A stretch of 57,667 nt of DNA from Sphingobacteriales bacterium (GCA_012270485.1 JAAXIF010000073.1:1-57667); one strand, 5' to 3'; positions 8,049-17,648 are shown, counted from the first letter of the stretch. Notes: a model not told the origin generated them from the sequence alone. Translations and numbers: made by a program.

Positions 8049-8641
8049 CAAGATACTTTTATTGGCAGTACTACTTTCAAGTATTCCCATTCGATCATTA
8101 CACCTGCATCTTTACCTGACGGTATTACTGAATAGGTGAGTCTTTGGGTAGCTTGTGCCTTTTTTATGGGTTTTACTTTTACGCGTACGATATCTTCTGA
8201 AACATTATACGCATCGGCAAGATGTTGTTGGTAGTTGGTATTGATGATGATGGTCCATTCGGTTTTACCGGGAATCGTAAAAAGCGCATATTTCCCTTTG
8301 GTGATTTTCTTTCCTCCAATGGTTACATCTGTAGAAAAATCAATAGAAGTGGCATTATGTGCACCGGTTGCCCATACTTGATCATAAGCTACCAATCCGC
8401 CCCAAATCATTCTTCCCTTTACACCCGGAGATCCGTATTCGATATGAATATGGGTGTTTCCAATTGACTTCATCGCTACTCTTTTCGGACTGCCTTTCAT
8501 GGTATCCTTAGCAATCAACCCCTTGTTAACACTATCAGCATAACCATCACCTGAAATGTGCTGGTGTTGGGCAATGAGTGATGAAAAAGCAAAGGATAAG
8601 ATTAGGGCTAAAAGAATATTCATAGATAGAATTTTAAGCAA
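8048..8641 (-). CDS. DUF2911 secreted protein
   Basis: This 197-residue protein begins with a signal peptide (about MLKILSMNILLALILSFAFSSLIAQ; ATG 8623, MNILLALILSF, is an equally good start). The core pattern HIHIEYGSPGVKGRMIWGGLV...W.TGAHNAT, then GGKKITKGKYALFTIPGKTEW.III, is the DUF2911 signature common in Bacteroidota. Function is unknown; a small exported beta-sandwich is likely. It lies 17 bp after the TIGR03643 gene on the same strand. Confidence 0.85.
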   Translation of the reverse strand: MLKILSMNILLALILSFAFSSLIAQHQHISGDGYADSVNKGLIAKDTMKGSPKRVAMKSIGNTHIHIEYGSPGVKGRMIWGGLVAYDQVWATGAHNATSIDFSTDVTIGGKKITKGKYALFTIPGKTEWTIIINTNYQQHLADAYNVSEDIVRVKVKPIKKAQATQRLTYSVIPSGKDAGVMIEWEYLKVVLPIKVS

Positions 8642-8658
8642 AGTAATAGGATAATTTA

Positions 8659-8934
8659 TTACCGTTTACTGATTTTGTTCATGCTGATGGTTCTTTGACG
8701 TGAACATTTGAACCTGCTAACATCTTCTACTCTCAGTTTTGAGTGTTTGGTAAATCTACCCGCCATTCTTTTACGCCACATTTTAAAACTGCTTTTTTTG
8801 CTGTGGGTACGCATCAGTTCGATTACATCCTTTTCCTTCAAACCAAACTGGAATAAAATGGCCTCAAAAGGGGTACGGTCTTCCCATGCCATTTCTATAA
8901 TACGGTCTATCTCCTGATTTGTTAAAAATTCCAT
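8659..8934 (-). CDS. TIGR03643/DUF2805 small helical protein
   Basis: This 91-residue basic protein begins with MEFLTNQEIDRIIEMAWEDR and has the motif FEAILFQFGLKEKDVIELMR followed by FKMWRKRM. This is characteristic of the TIGR03643 family, which looks like a helix-turn-helix domain; family function is unknown. It precedes the DUF2911 gene by 17 bp and may be co-transcribed with it. Nothing in it indicates a frameshift or truncation. Confidence 0.8.
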   Translation of the reverse strand: MEFLTNQEIDRIIEMAWEDRTPFEAILFQFGLKEKDVIELMRTHSKKSSFKMWRKRMAGRFTKHSKLRVEDVSRFKCSRQRTISMNKISKR

Positions 8935-9049
8935 ATATCGTTAAACAAATACAATAATAAATGGTTGAGCAGCGTTACGACCTGGATTTGCATCTTGTCC
9001 ATGATTTTTGGCACGGTGCTTGAAAGAAAGAAGTATTAAAATAAACCTT

Positions 9050-9640
9050 ATGAAGAAGTTATTAGTAGCAGCCATTTTATTGTTCAGTACCATCCAATTG
9101 GTCAATGCTCAGGGAGCTCGTGCCGGTATTAAACTGGGAACCAACCTCAATAAGATATCCGGTCAATCATTTAAAGACGGATTTGACCTTTCTTATCATG
9201 TTGGGGGCTTTTTAGAGCTGGATCTCAATAGAAAATGGGGAATTCAACCCGAAGTACTTTGGAGCCAAACAAGTACAAAGCGAAGTAATTTTAATACCCT
9301 TTATTCTTCACAAGTTAACCCGTTTAATAACAATGAGAAGATCAAACTGGATTATTTATCCATTCCTATCTTATTACGTTATTCTGTGGCAGGTATTCTT
9401 ACTTTAAATGTGGGTCCTCAGTTTGGTATATTATTGAATCAGGATAAGACTTTGCTTCAAAATGGCGAGTCTGCCTTTAAATCCGGTGATTTTTCCATGG
9501 TAGCGGGAGGGCAACTGAACTTTAAATTCCTTCGTATATATGGTAGATATAATATCGGACTACAAAATATCAACGATATCGATAATAAAGATAAGTGGAC
9601 TAACCAGCAAATCCAGCTGGGTTTAGGTTTACGGTTTTAA
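9050..9640 (+). CDS. Porin-like outer-membrane beta-barrel protein
   Basis: This 196-residue protein begins at ATG 9050 with a signal peptide (MKKLLVAAILLFSTIQLVNA|Q). It is followed by GARAGIKLGTNLNKISG, SYHVGGFLELDLNRKWGIQPEVLW and a terminal strand ending GLGLRF. This is the PorT/OmpW-like small barrel found widely in Bacteroidota. A longer reading from 9008 would put 14 residues in front of the signal peptide and is unlikely. Ligand unknown. It ends before a strong terminator facing DUF4954. Confidence 0.75.
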   Translation: MKKLLVAAILLFSTIQLVNAQGARAGIKLGTNLNKISGQSFKDGFDLSYHVGGFLELDLNRKWGIQPEVLWSQTSTKRSNFNTLYSSQVNPFNNNEKIKLDYLSIPILLRYSVAGILTLNVGPQFGILLNQDKTLLQNGESAFKSGDFSMVAGGQLNFKFLRIYGRYNIGLQNINDIDNKDKWTNQQIQLGLGLRF

Positions 9641-9670
9641 GATCCAATATCCATTAGGATTTTAAAACGG

Positions 9671-9708
9671 GGTAACCATCTTTCTTTGGAAAGAATGGTT
9701 ACCTTTTT
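9671..9708. terminator. Intrinsic terminator between convergent genes
   Basis: A 9-bp GGTAACCAT / ATGGTTACC stem, with further TTTC/GAAA pairing inside, is followed by six T. It terminates the porin gene on the plus strand and can act for DUF4954, which ends at 9708 on the minus strand. Confidence 0.75.
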
Positions 9709-11936
9709 TATGCCTTTATTTTGAATAATTTTTTAACTGACTGGATCTTTTGTTTAAATGATACCAGTTCTTTCATTTGCTGCTGGATGAAACCATTGTC
9801 TTCCAGTTTACCAATAACAGTATTCATTTCTGCAAAACTTTCATAAACCATTTTTCTGAACGGACTTTGATAATCTTTGGCTCTGGATTCATGAATGCCT
9901 TTGGTCATCCATTCTTTTACAGTTACTGTATGATCTAATAACTGTTTGAATACTTGAGGCTTTAATTTTCGAAGCGAAAGCTCTTCTATTTCTTCCAAAG
10001 CAGCCAGTGCATGTAATGCTTTTTGCTGACTATATCGACTTCCCATTTGTTGATATGCCTGGTGAACATCTTCCCAAGATTTCATCTTGCCTGTTTTGAT
10101 CTTTTCTTTCAATTCTATAAGCTCCGATTGAGGAATGAGTTGTCCACCCAAATTCACCCATTCATTTCTGCTATTTTTAGCAGGTATTATTTTTTGAATG
10201 CTTTCTATCGTTCGAATCTGCTGGTCTTGTACCATTGCAACCAAATGTAATGCGCCATAGTAGCGAATAAGGTCTCTGAATAAATGATAAGCAGTTCTGG
10301 TTTTTAGTAAGATTACTTTTCTTTTACTGTTTTCAAAACCATTTACTGTTATTTCCAATTGATCAACGACTTTATCAGCGCTGAGGAGTAATTGTTTCCC
10401 GGTTACAATGGCTTCTTCTTTGCTCAACGATTTCTGACTTGTATGTTGGGCTTTATGATAGGCATGACCTGTAGCTTCTTCAAAAATGGTAAGCGCCGTA
10501 AACATTTCATTGATAGTGTCTGGAGCGAGGTAATCGTATTCAATCAATTGTACACGATCAGTTCGTTTATCTCTGTCTACATACTTCCATGCATTTCTGG
10601 CCAGTGCATACATGTTATATAAAAACCAATATCCCGGCATGACCAATAACTGATCATTACTGACATCATTACTTACCAATGCGAAGGGAACTTTTATATG
10701 TAATTCTGAAGGATAATCGCCTTTGGTTAGAATTGTAAATCCGGCAAAAACAGAATTGTGTTTCAGGCTCACGCACAATCCGGGCCAGAATCCTCGTCCC
10801 ATAATGATTTCACCATCTGCACCTCTGCTGTTATGATTGGATCCAATGGTAGCACCGGCAGCAATATTACTTTGTCCCATCACCAGTGCAGCACAGAGAA
10901 AAGAATTGTTATGGTGTTGCTCATGTGCAGGAAAGATCAACGAATTCAATACTTCACAACAAGAGATGGTGGCATTGTGTCCAAGGTATGAGTTGATCAA
11001 TCTGGCCCCATATTTCAATTGTGAATGAGAGGCCATAATGAAACGAACAGCTTTTACGCCATAAAACATTTTACAGCCAAAGCCAATGATACCATTCACC
11101 GCTTCACATCCTTCACCAATTTGAGTTCGACCTTCTTGTCCTGAGTTAATCGTGAGGTTTTTGAGTTTATTAGCGCCTTTGATATAAGCATCTGTTCCTA
11201 TCCAAACATCTTTAATGATACTACAGTTTTTAATCACTGTTCTGTCGCCAATCTTTCCATAATAACCTCTTTTATTATCAAAACGTGCTTCGGTAAATTG
11301 TCTGAACTTGTCTTGTAGTACTTTATCATCTTTATCACGACTCCATAGTAAAGCATCTCCGGCTAACATACCATTAAAAGGTAAGACCCTTCTGCCGGTA
11401 TTTTCATTGCAGATCTCCATCCATATCCTTACATCTTCTGATTCACCTTCCTTGATGATGCCATTTCCAAATTTGGCATGATTGGTAGATACCAATTCAT
11501 TGACATTGGTAATGATAACTTCACTTCCTATGATGTAATGCGATAAATAGTTGACATTATCAATACATACATTATCACCAAAATCACAACTAATGATAGT
11601 AGAGTTGTACAATCCAACCGGCACTTTTAAATCACTGAAGCCCAAACAAAATGGTTCCAGTTTACCAATACGAACCAGTCCAAAGAATTTGCAATTTTTT
11701 ACTAATTCAGGATTAAAAGCATCAGATACCAATATTTTATTCCAGTCATCGCTTGTGTTTCGGTTTCTAACTAAGACCTCAATTTCATAAGCATTCAATG
11801 TGCGATATGCAATACCATTACGGTTTTGCATATTACGTAAGTAATACTCATCTTTTCCCTTTGGTAAAAAAGGTGGAGATATAAAATGATAACCCAGAGA
11901 AGAAAGTGGGGTTTTGATTATTGTATTCTGCGGCAT
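9708..11936 (-). CDS. DUF4954 family protein with left-handed beta-helix repeats
   Basis: This 742-residue protein has a long central stretch (about residues 100-420) of hexapeptide-like turns (for example VCIDNV, VWIGTDAYIKGA, TQIGEGCEAVNGIIG, ATIGSNHNS). These form a left-handed beta-helix of the kind seen in sugar-nucleotide acyl- and nucleotidyltransferases. The C-terminal 300 residues are helical. It is recognisable as DUF4954, a family restricted largely to Bacteroidota and relatives; the reaction is unknown. It lies 59 bp after glmS on the same strand, so a role around amino-sugar nucleotides is possible but only an inference. Confidence 0.8.
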   Translation of the reverse strand: MPQNTIIKTPLSSLGYHFISPPFLPKGKDEYYLRNMQNRNGIAYRTLNAYEIEVLVRNRNTSDDWNKILVSDAFNPELVKNCKFFGLVRIGKLEPFCLGFSDLKVPVGLYNSTIISCDFGDNVCIDNVNYLSHYIIGSEVIITNVNELVSTNHAKFGNGIIKEGESEDVRIWMEICNENTGRRVLPFNGMLAGDALLWSRDKDDKVLQDKFRQFTEARFDNKRGYYGKIGDRTVIKNCSIIKDVWIGTDAYIKGANKLKNLTINSGQEGRTQIGEGCEAVNGIIGFGCKMFYGVKAVRFIMASHSQLKYGARLINSYLGHNATISCCEVLNSLIFPAHEQHHNNSFLCAALVMGQSNIAAGATIGSNHNSRGADGEIIMGRGFWPGLCVSLKHNSVFAGFTILTKGDYPSELHIKVPFALVSNDVSNDQLLVMPGYWFLYNMYALARNAWKYVDRDKRTDRVQLIEYDYLAPDTINEMFTALTIFEEATGHAYHKAQHTSQKSLSKEEAIVTGKQLLLSADKVVDQLEITVNGFENSKRKVILLKTRTAYHLFRDLIRYYGALHLVAMVQDQQIRTIESIQKIIPAKNSRNEWVNLGGQLIPQSELIELKEKIKTGKMKSWEDVHQAYQQMGSRYSQQKALHALAALEEIEELSLRKLKPQVFKQLLDHTVTVKEWMTKGIHESRAKDYQSPFRKMVYESFAEMNTVIGKLEDNGFIQQQMKELVSFKQKIQSVKKLFKIKA

Positions 11937-11995
11937 GTTGAAACTAGTTTGTCTTTACTGCTGTACCATAATTTATGAACACACATTGTGATCTT

Positions 11996-13834
11996 TTATT
12001 CAACCGTAACACTCTTAGCAAGGTTTCTTGGCTTATCAACATCCAGACCTTTTTCAACACCTACATAATAGCTCAGCAATTGTAGTGGTATACAACTTAA
12101 TAATGGTGCAATCACTTCATCGGTATCCGGAACAAACATTACATCATCTGCCATACCGGGTATGATGTCGTCGTTTTGTGTAGCAACAGCTATCACCATT
12201 CCCTTTCTTGCTTTGATTTCCTGAACGTTGGAAACAATTTTCTCATAATAAGAATCTTTTGTTGCCACAAATACCACAGGTAACTTTTCATCTACCAAAG
12301 CAATGGGACCATGCTTCATTTCTGCTGCAGGATATCCTTCTGCATGGATATAAGAAATCTCTTTCAGTTTCAAAGCGCCTTCCAATGCAACGGGGAAGTT
12401 ATATCCACGTCCCAAGAAAAGAAAATCACTGGCATTTTTATATTTAGCAGCAATGCGCTGGATATTAGAAGTATCGGCAAGAATTTCCTTTACTTTTTCA
12501 GGAATCGCTTCCAATTCTTTCATAAGTCCGAGGTAGCGTTTCTCATCAATGGTGCCTTTTGCATAACCAATTTTCAACGCCATCATGGTCAGCACAGCCA
12601 ATTGTCCAGTAAAGGCTTTGGTACTTGCCACACCAATTTCGGGTCCGGCATGTGTATAAGCGCCGGCATGACTCAATCTGGCGATGCTACTACCCACAGC
12701 ATTGACAACACCAAAAATGAATGCCCCTTTTTCTTTGGCACTTTCCAAAGCCACTAAAGTATCTGCTGTTTCACCACTTTGTGAAATGGCAATGATGACA
12801 TCACCTTTGTTAACAACAGGATTTCTGTACCTGAATTCAGAAGCATATTCAACTTCAACCGGAATTCGGCATAATTCTTCAATTTGGTATTCAGCGATTA
12901 AGCCCGCATGCCAACTGGTTCCACAGGCAACGATTAAAATACGCTGTGCATTTTTTAATGCATCGATGTGATTGTCTACACCACTCATAATGATCTGTCC
13001 GGTTTGAGGAAGCAGTCTTCCGCGCAAACAGTCGAAAATGGTATCCGGCTGTTCATGGATCTCTTTGAGCATGAAATGATCATAACCACCTTTCTCAATA
13101 GCGGCTAGTTCCATGTCCAGCTTGGTAATGAATGGTGTTTGTTTTTCATTACCCAAGTTTTTTAGGATCAATTCATCCGGACGAACAATCGCGATCTCAT
13201 AATCATTAACATACACCACTTCTTTGGTGTATTCAATAATGGGAGAAGCATCACTGGCAAGAAAATGTTCGCCTTTGCCAATACCAATTACGAGTGGACT
13301 ACCTTTTCTGGCTGCCAGAATGGTTTCAGGATCATCTTTTGAGATCAGCAAGATGCAATAGGCACCTACGATACGTTTCAATGCAATTCGTAATGCTTCT
13401 TCAAGAGAACAGTTATTGTTGATTTTGATGTCTTCGATAAAGTTTAATAAGACTTCCGTATCTGTATCACTTTTAAATGTGTATCCTTTTGCTAGGAGCT
13501 CTTGTTTAATGTGGGCATAGTTTTCAATGATGCCATTGTGAATCATGGCCAATTCACCGCTTTGGGATAAATGAGGGTGTGCATTGCGATCACTGGGTTC
13601 GCCGTGTGTTGCCCAACGGGTGTGACCAATACCGATGTGAGAATGAACATCTTTTCCCAAAGTGTCTTCTTCCATTTCTGCTACTTTACCCTTTTTCTTG
13701 TAGACATTTAGTTTGCCATTGTTCAATAAGGCAACACCTGAACTGTCATAACCACGATACTCTAATCTTTTAAGTCCTTTTAATACAATTGGGTAGGCCT
13801 CTCTATGGCCTACATATCCAACGATACCGCACAT
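11996..13834 (-). CDS. glmS: Glutamine-fructose-6-phosphate aminotransferase (isomerizing)
   Basis: GlmS makes glucosamine-6-phosphate from fructose-6-phosphate and glutamine, the first step to peptidoglycan and lipopolysaccharide amino sugars. The 612-residue protein begins MCGIVGYVGHREA, with Cys2 as the amidotransferase nucleophile. It has the glutaminase loop GHTRWATHGEPSDRNAHPH and two SIS domains (VACGTSWHAG; ISQSGETADT). The C-terminus is KPRNLAKSVTVE, whose Lys forms the sugar Schiff base. No glmS ribozyme is expected in this phylum, and none is seen in the 95 bp before the start. It is transcribed towards DUF4954. Confidence 0.96.
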   Translation of the reverse strand: MCGIVGYVGHREAYPIVLKGLKRLEYRGYDSSGVALLNNGKLNVYKKKGKVAEMEEDTLGKDVHSHIGIGHTRWATHGEPSDRNAHPHLSQSGELAMIHNGIIENYAHIKQELLAKGYTFKSDTDTEVLLNFIEDIKINNNCSLEEALRIALKRIVGAYCILLISKDDPETILAARKGSPLVIGIGKGEHFLASDASPIIEYTKEVVYVNDYEIAIVRPDELILKNLGNEKQTPFITKLDMELAAIEKGGYDHFMLKEIHEQPDTIFDCLRGRLLPQTGQIIMSGVDNHIDALKNAQRILIVACGTSWHAGLIAEYQIEELCRIPVEVEYASEFRYRNPVVNKGDVIIAISQSGETADTLVALESAKEKGAFIFGVVNAVGSSIARLSHAGAYTHAGPEIGVASTKAFTGQLAVLTMMALKIGYAKGTIDEKRYLGLMKELEAIPEKVKEILADTSNIQRIAAKYKNASDFLFLGRGYNFPVALEGALKLKEISYIHAEGYPAAEMKHGPIALVDEKLPVVFVATKDSYYEKIVSNVQEIKARKGMVIAVATQNDDIIPGMADDVMFVPDTDEVIAPLLSCIPLQLLSYYVGVEKGLDVDKPRNLAKSVTVE

Positions 13835-13929
13835 AAATTTTCACTTTAATAGGTCAATAATCAACGGTAACTTACTACCGTATTTCTGATAAAAGTTACA
13901 AATATTCAATATAAACTTAAATAAATTCA

Positions 13930-14529
13930 ATGCCTTACATATTTGATCTTTCCAAAGACTATGTTTTAGAAAATGAATGCGTTTTATTGCGTCCTTTACA
14001 ACTTGATGATTGCGAATATTTGCGGCATTTTTCCCAAAATCAACCGGAAATATGGACGTATTCCTTGCAGAAAGCAGCAGGAGAAGACAATCTTAAAATG
14101 TATTTAGAATTTGCTGTGAAAGCTCGTGAAAGGGGAACGGAATATCCTTTTATTGTTTTTGATAAGAAACAGCAGGCTTATGCCGGGAGTACTCGATTTT
14201 ATGATATTCAATTACAGCATCAAACTTTGCAGTTAGGTTTCACTTGGTATGGAAAAGAATTTCAGGGAACCGGATTGAATAAGCATTGTAAATTTCTTCT
14301 CTTGCAATTTGCTTTTGAACAAATAGGAATGGAACGTGTGGAGTTTAGAGCCGATATCAATAATAAACGTAGCATTGCTGCTATGAAGAGTATTGGTTGT
14401 GTGGAAGAAGGCGTATTAAGAAGTCATGCGAATAAAGTGGAAGGTGGGAGAAGAGATTCTATCATCTTGAGTATATTAAAAGATGAGTGGCTGAGTACTG
14501 TTAAAGAAAATTTGTGGGAGAAATTATAA
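13930..14529 (+). CDS. GNAT-family N-acetyltransferase, RimJ/RimL-like
   Basis: This 199-residue protein has the GNAT layout: LRPLQLDDCEYLRHFSQ at the N-terminus, GSTRFYDIQ and LQLGFTWYGKEFQGTGLNKH for the acetyl-CoA binding segment, then VEFRADINNKRSIAAMKSIGCVEEGVLRSH. The last pattern is typical of RimJ/RimL-type acetyltransferases acting on protein N-termini or small amines. The substrate cannot be told. It is divergent from glmS with 95 bp between, and a small hairpin with a T-run follows. Confidence 0.85.
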   Translation: MPYIFDLSKDYVLENECVLLRPLQLDDCEYLRHFSQNQPEIWTYSLQKAAGEDNLKMYLEFAVKARERGTEYPFIVFDKKQQAYAGSTRFYDIQLQHQTLQLGFTWYGKEFQGTGLNKHCKFLLLQFAFEQIGMERVEFRADINNKRSIAAMKSIGCVEEGVLRSHANKVEGGRRDSIILSILKDEWLSTVKENLWEKL

Positions 14530-14560
14530 CAGTATCGGTATATGATGTATTTCCCTTCTT

Positions 14561-14578
14561 TCGGTAATACCGATTTTT
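14561..14578 (+). terminator. Probable intrinsic terminator
   Basis: TCGGT-AAT-ACCGA forms a 5-bp stem with a 3-nt loop, followed by TTTTT, 31 bp after the GNAT stop codon. A longer alternative stem starts at 14534 (ATCGGTAT pairing with 14567-14574). Confidence 0.45.
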
Positions 14579-14621
14579 GAGTATTACGTCTTTTCGCAGT
14601 TTTTTTTGAAAAGTTTGTTTG

Positions 14622-14629
14622 TATTTTTG
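14622..14629 (+). promoter_or_regulatory. Possible -7 promoter element for the 14671 gene
   Basis: TATTTTTG matches the Bacteroidota -7 consensus TAnnTTTG, 41 bp before the start codon. The -33 region is T-rich but lacks a well-spaced TTTG. The pyrimidine/C tract just downstream (14641-14647) is unusual for this genome. Confidence 0.35.
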
Positions 14630-14670
14630 TCTTTCAGTTCCCCCCCGCTGATCATTAAATCTTTTTTATT

Positions 14671-15102
14671 ATGTCACAGCGGACTGTTTTATCGGACACA
14701 AATGATATCAGAATGATTGCGAAGGATATTAGTGTCTTTTCAAGTAGAAAGAAAATTTTCAAAGCCAAATTTTATCATTTTACAGACAGCCAAAATCTAG
14801 AGCTGGAGAAAACAGTTGTTCGCTATTATTCCCTTAATCAACATAATTTCTGGAATATTTTACCTGTCTATATACTAGGCTCATATTTATTGCTGGTGTT
14901 CGCGGGTATTATTTCCTACCATGAATTGGGATTGATACCTACCATTATTTTGTATGTTCCTTTTGCGCTAGTATCTATTTTTCTAACTAGGTTGGCTGTT
15001 ACCTGGTATGCAAAGAAGTCTTTACAGAAATTAGCTAATGATCTCGAGCTACAAAATTCACATTACTCATTTGTCATGTCTGCACGGTTGCAATCATCCT
15101 AG
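14671..15102 (+). CDS. Small membrane protein of unknown function
   Basis: This 143-residue protein has a soluble N-terminal part of about 65 residues and then two adjacent hydrophobic helices (NILPVYILGSYLLLVFAGII and IPTIILYVPFALVSIFLTRL). A basic C-terminal tail of about 35 residues ends it. I do not recognise the family. It ends convergently with mgtE, sharing the four bases CTAG as both stop codons. Nothing in its sequence indicates a link to Mg transport. Confidence 0.6.
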   Translation: MSQRTVLSDTNDIRMIAKDISVFSSRKKIFKAKFYHFTDSQNLELEKTVVRYYSLNQHNFWNILPVYILGSYLLLVFAGIISYHELGLIPTIILYVPFALVSIFLTRLAVTWYAKKSLQKLANDLELQNSHYSFVMSARLQSS

Positions 15103-16490
15103 AGTAAAAGTCCTTGTAAAAAGAAATAAGCAAAGCTGAAATAAATAATCAATCCTGTAACATCCACCAATGTAGCTACAAACGGTGCAGAAGATACAGC
15201 AGGATCGGCGCCTAGTTTTTTTAGGAAGATGGGCAGCATGGATCCAGAGAGTGTTCCCCAAAGAACAACACCTACCAATGAAAATCCAACTGTGAAAGCA
15301 ATCATCATCCAGTGATCACCATAAATAGCAGGGAAAAAAGAATGCCATACTGCTACGCGAATAAAACCAATCATACCTAATACAGCGCCCAGTAATAAAC
15401 CGCTTAAAATTTCCCTACGTAGTACACGCCACCAATCTGTAATACCAATTTCGCCAACAGCCATGGCTTGAATAATGAGGGTGGATGCTTGAGAACCACT
15501 GTTACCCCCGCTTGAAATAATCAAGGGGACAAATAGTGCCAAGACAACAGCTTTGGCAATTTCATCTTCAAAATATCCCATTGCAGTAGCCGTTAGCATT
15601 TCTCCGAGGAAAAGAACAATGAGCCAACCCACTCTTTTTCGGAATAGTTTAAATAAAGGAATATCAAGATAAGGTTCGTTCAAAGCTTCCGTACCACCGA
15701 TCTTTTGCATATCCTCACTAAACTCTTCATTTGCCACCCATAACATGTCATCAATAGTAACAATTCCCAGCAAAATATTATGATCATCTACAACCGGAAG
15801 TGCTACGCGGTTATTCATTTTGAATACCTGGTTCGCATGCTCTTGGTCATCATGTACATTCAAAGAAACAACCCTTCCATCTATTATTTCATCCATTCGT
15901 TTGTCAGGAGCTGCAAGAATTACATCTCTGATTCTGATATCATCTATGAGCGCTCCTTGCTCGTCTATGACATAGATCACATCAATGGTTTCGCTGTTTT
16001 TGCCGAATTTTCTGATGGTTGTAAAAACTTCTGAAACAGTATTGTGAGCATATACATACACATAATCCGGTGTCATCAGTCGGCCTACACTGTCTTCCGG
16101 ATATCCAAGCATGGACAGTGTGATCTTTCTTTCTTCCGGATCTAATAATTTAATAAGGTCTCTGATAGCAGCTTTGGGTAGCTCTTCTAAAAAATCGGTA
16201 CGGTCATCTGCCGGTAATTCATTGAGCAGTTCTGCAGTTTTTGAAGAAGGAAGTTCCTTTACTATATCTTTTTGTTGGGCAATATCTAAGATTTTGAAAA
16301 CACTGGCAGCACGATGTATAGCCATATTGGCAATGATCTGGGCTTCATATTCAGGAAAATCATTGATCAATCCGGCTACATCACTAATATTCTGATGATC
16401 CAGAAATTCTCTGATTTCCAGTTTGTCCTCTTTTTCGATCAGTTGTTCAAACTGTTCATTTAAATCCGGTTGTTCCAATTCCAACGACAT
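15099..16490 (-). CDS. mgtE: Magnesium transporter MgtE
   Basis: MgtE is a homodimeric Mg2+ channel gated by its own cytosolic Mg2+-binding domains. The 463-residue protein has the N-terminal MgtE_N superhelical domain (about residues 30-130: ELLNELPADDRTDFLEELP), a CBS pair (about 135-265, beginning GRLMTPDYVYV and ending VVDDHNILLGIVTIDDML), and a C-terminal membrane domain. That domain contains the pore signature LIISSGGNSGSQASTL and LGADPAVSSAPFVATLVDVTG. Length is normal. Start MSLELEQPD at 16490 is clean. The only oddity is the CTAG overlap with the gene on the other strand. Confidence 0.94.
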   Translation of the reverse strand: MSLELEQPDLNEQFEQLIEKEDKLEIREFLDHQNISDVAGLINDFPEYEAQIIANMAIHRAASVFKILDIAQQKDIVKELPSSKTAELLNELPADDRTDFLEELPKAAIRDLIKLLDPEERKITLSMLGYPEDSVGRLMTPDYVYVYAHNTVSEVFTTIRKFGKNSETIDVIYVIDEQGALIDDIRIRDVILAAPDKRMDEIIDGRVVSLNVHDDQEHANQVFKMNNRVALPVVDDHNILLGIVTIDDMLWVANEEFSEDMQKIGGTEALNEPYLDIPLFKLFRKRVGWLIVLFLGEMLTATAMGYFEDEIAKAVVLALFVPLIISSGGNSGSQASTLIIQAMAVGEIGITDWWRVLRREILSGLLLGAVLGMIGFIRVAVWHSFFPAIYGDHWMMIAFTVGFSLVGVVLWGTLSGSMLPIFLKKLGADPAVSSAPFVATLVDVTGLIIYFSFAYFFLQGLLL

Positions 16491-16598
16491 ATGTGCAATT
16501 TAATAAGTAATACTGAAAGCTCCATTGAATAGGTTATTTGAGGGTAGGTGTTTTCAGATGTAACGGTATCTTTACAAACCAACGAAATAGAGCACTTT

Positions 16599-16982
16599 AT
16601 GATTCTCCCTTTTCTTACCATTGGTCCATCTGATAACAGAGGTAGGGGCGTTTTTACAACTGAAGATATAGCCGTCGATACGATCATTGAAATATCTCCG
16701 GTACTGGTATTGAGTCCGGAAGAAAGAGTTAAGGTGGAACAAACGCTTTTGTTTGACTATATTTTTGAATGGGGAGATGAAATGAAAGGGGCTTGTGTAG
16801 CCTTGGGCTATGTATCTGTTTATAATCATTCTTATGCAGCCAACTGTATTTATGAGATGGATTTTGAACATGAGCTGATACAGATTAAGACTGTTAAGCC
16901 GGTGAAAGCAGGAGAGGAGCTTTTCATTAACTATAATGCAGATCCTGATGATACAAAACCGATATGGTTTGAAGCTACATAA
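16599..16982 (+). CDS. SET-domain protein
   Basis: This 127-residue protein is essentially a SET domain alone. It has GRGVFTTEDIAVDTIIEISP at the N-terminus (the G-x-G-V-F substrate/cofactor start), YNHSYAANC (usually N-H-S-C in SET enzymes), and KAGEELFINYN as the closing motif. Bacterial SET proteins are putative lysine methyltransferases using S-adenosylmethionine. I chose ATG 16599 (MILPFLTIGPSD) because the 17 residues from 16548 have no family counterpart. It is convergent with the response regulator (3 bp between stop codons). Confidence 0.8.
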   Translation: MILPFLTIGPSDNRGRGVFTTEDIAVDTIIEISPVLVLSPEERVKVEQTLLFDYIFEWGDEMKGACVALGYVSVYNHSYAANCIYEMDFEHELIQIKTVKPVKAGEELFINYNADPDDTKPIWFEAT

Positions 16983-16985
16983 GGA

Positions 16986-17648
16986 TCATACTTGTTCATA
17001 TTGGTAAAGACCATTTTTGATAGCAAAAATGGTCATGCCGGCCGAACTATTTACATTCATTTTCTTAAAAATAATAGATCGATAAGTCTCAATTGTTCTA
17101 ACACTCAATGAAAGTTCTTGTGCAATCTCTTTACAGCTTTTATCATCACATATGAATGCAATCATTTTTTTCTCTGTTTCCGAAAAGAGCGGTTTAGTAT
17201 CTTGCGAAAATGAATTATAAACTCCTCGTTTTGCCATTAAAGCAAGTTTATGAGCAGTACTGTTACTATAAAAAATTTGCTTTTTGTAAACGGAATCAAT
17301 AGCTACAAATAACTCCTCTTTATTAACATCTTTTGTTAAATATCCGGTTACTCCCGCATCCAATGCCGATGCAATCATGAATTCACTGTCAAAATGTGAA
17401 AGTGCCAAAAAGCGAATGTCAGGTTGGATAAGGTGTATTGTTCGAATAGCTTCTATTCCATTAATTCCCGGCATTTTGAGATCGGTGATAATAAGATCAG
17501 GCTGATAATTTTTTGACGCCTCGATTAATTCCTGTCCATTTCTACAGCTAGCGATGACTTCATAAGAAGGGTTCGTCACAAGAATATCTCTTAATCCATG
17601 TCTAAATATATCATGGTCATCCGCTATGATAATTTTAATGCTGGTCAT
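16986..17648 (-). CDS. NarL/FixJ-family response regulator
   Basis: This 220-residue protein has an N-terminal receiver domain (acidic pair Asp10/Asp11, phospho-acceptor Asp56 in ITDLKMPG, switch Lys106 in YLTKDVNK) and a C-terminal LuxR-type helix-turn-helix (SETEKKMIAFICDDKSCKEI; LSVRTIETYRSIIFKKMNV). It should be activated by phosphorylation and bind DNA as a dimer. No histidine kinase gene adjoins it, so it is an orphan in this window. A 7-bp dyad (CAATCGT-N4-ACGATTG) lies about 150 bp upstream and could be a binding site. Confidence 0.9.
   Translation of the reverse strand: MTSIKIIIADDHDIFRHGLRDILVTNPSYEVIASCRNGQELIEASKNYQPDLIITDLKMPGINGIEAIRTIHLIQPDIRFLALSHFDSEFMIASALDAGVTGYLTKDVNKEELFVAIDSVYKKQIFYSNSTAHKLALMAKRGVYNSFSQDTKPLFSETEKKMIAFICDDKSCKEIAQELSLSVRTIETYRSIIFKKMNVNSSAGMTIFAIKNGLYQYEQV

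Noticed and set aside
13835..13929. glmS ribozyme or riboswitch before glmS
   Set aside because: The 95-bp gap is AT-rich with no strong secondary structure, and this ribozyme is not expected in Bacteroidota.
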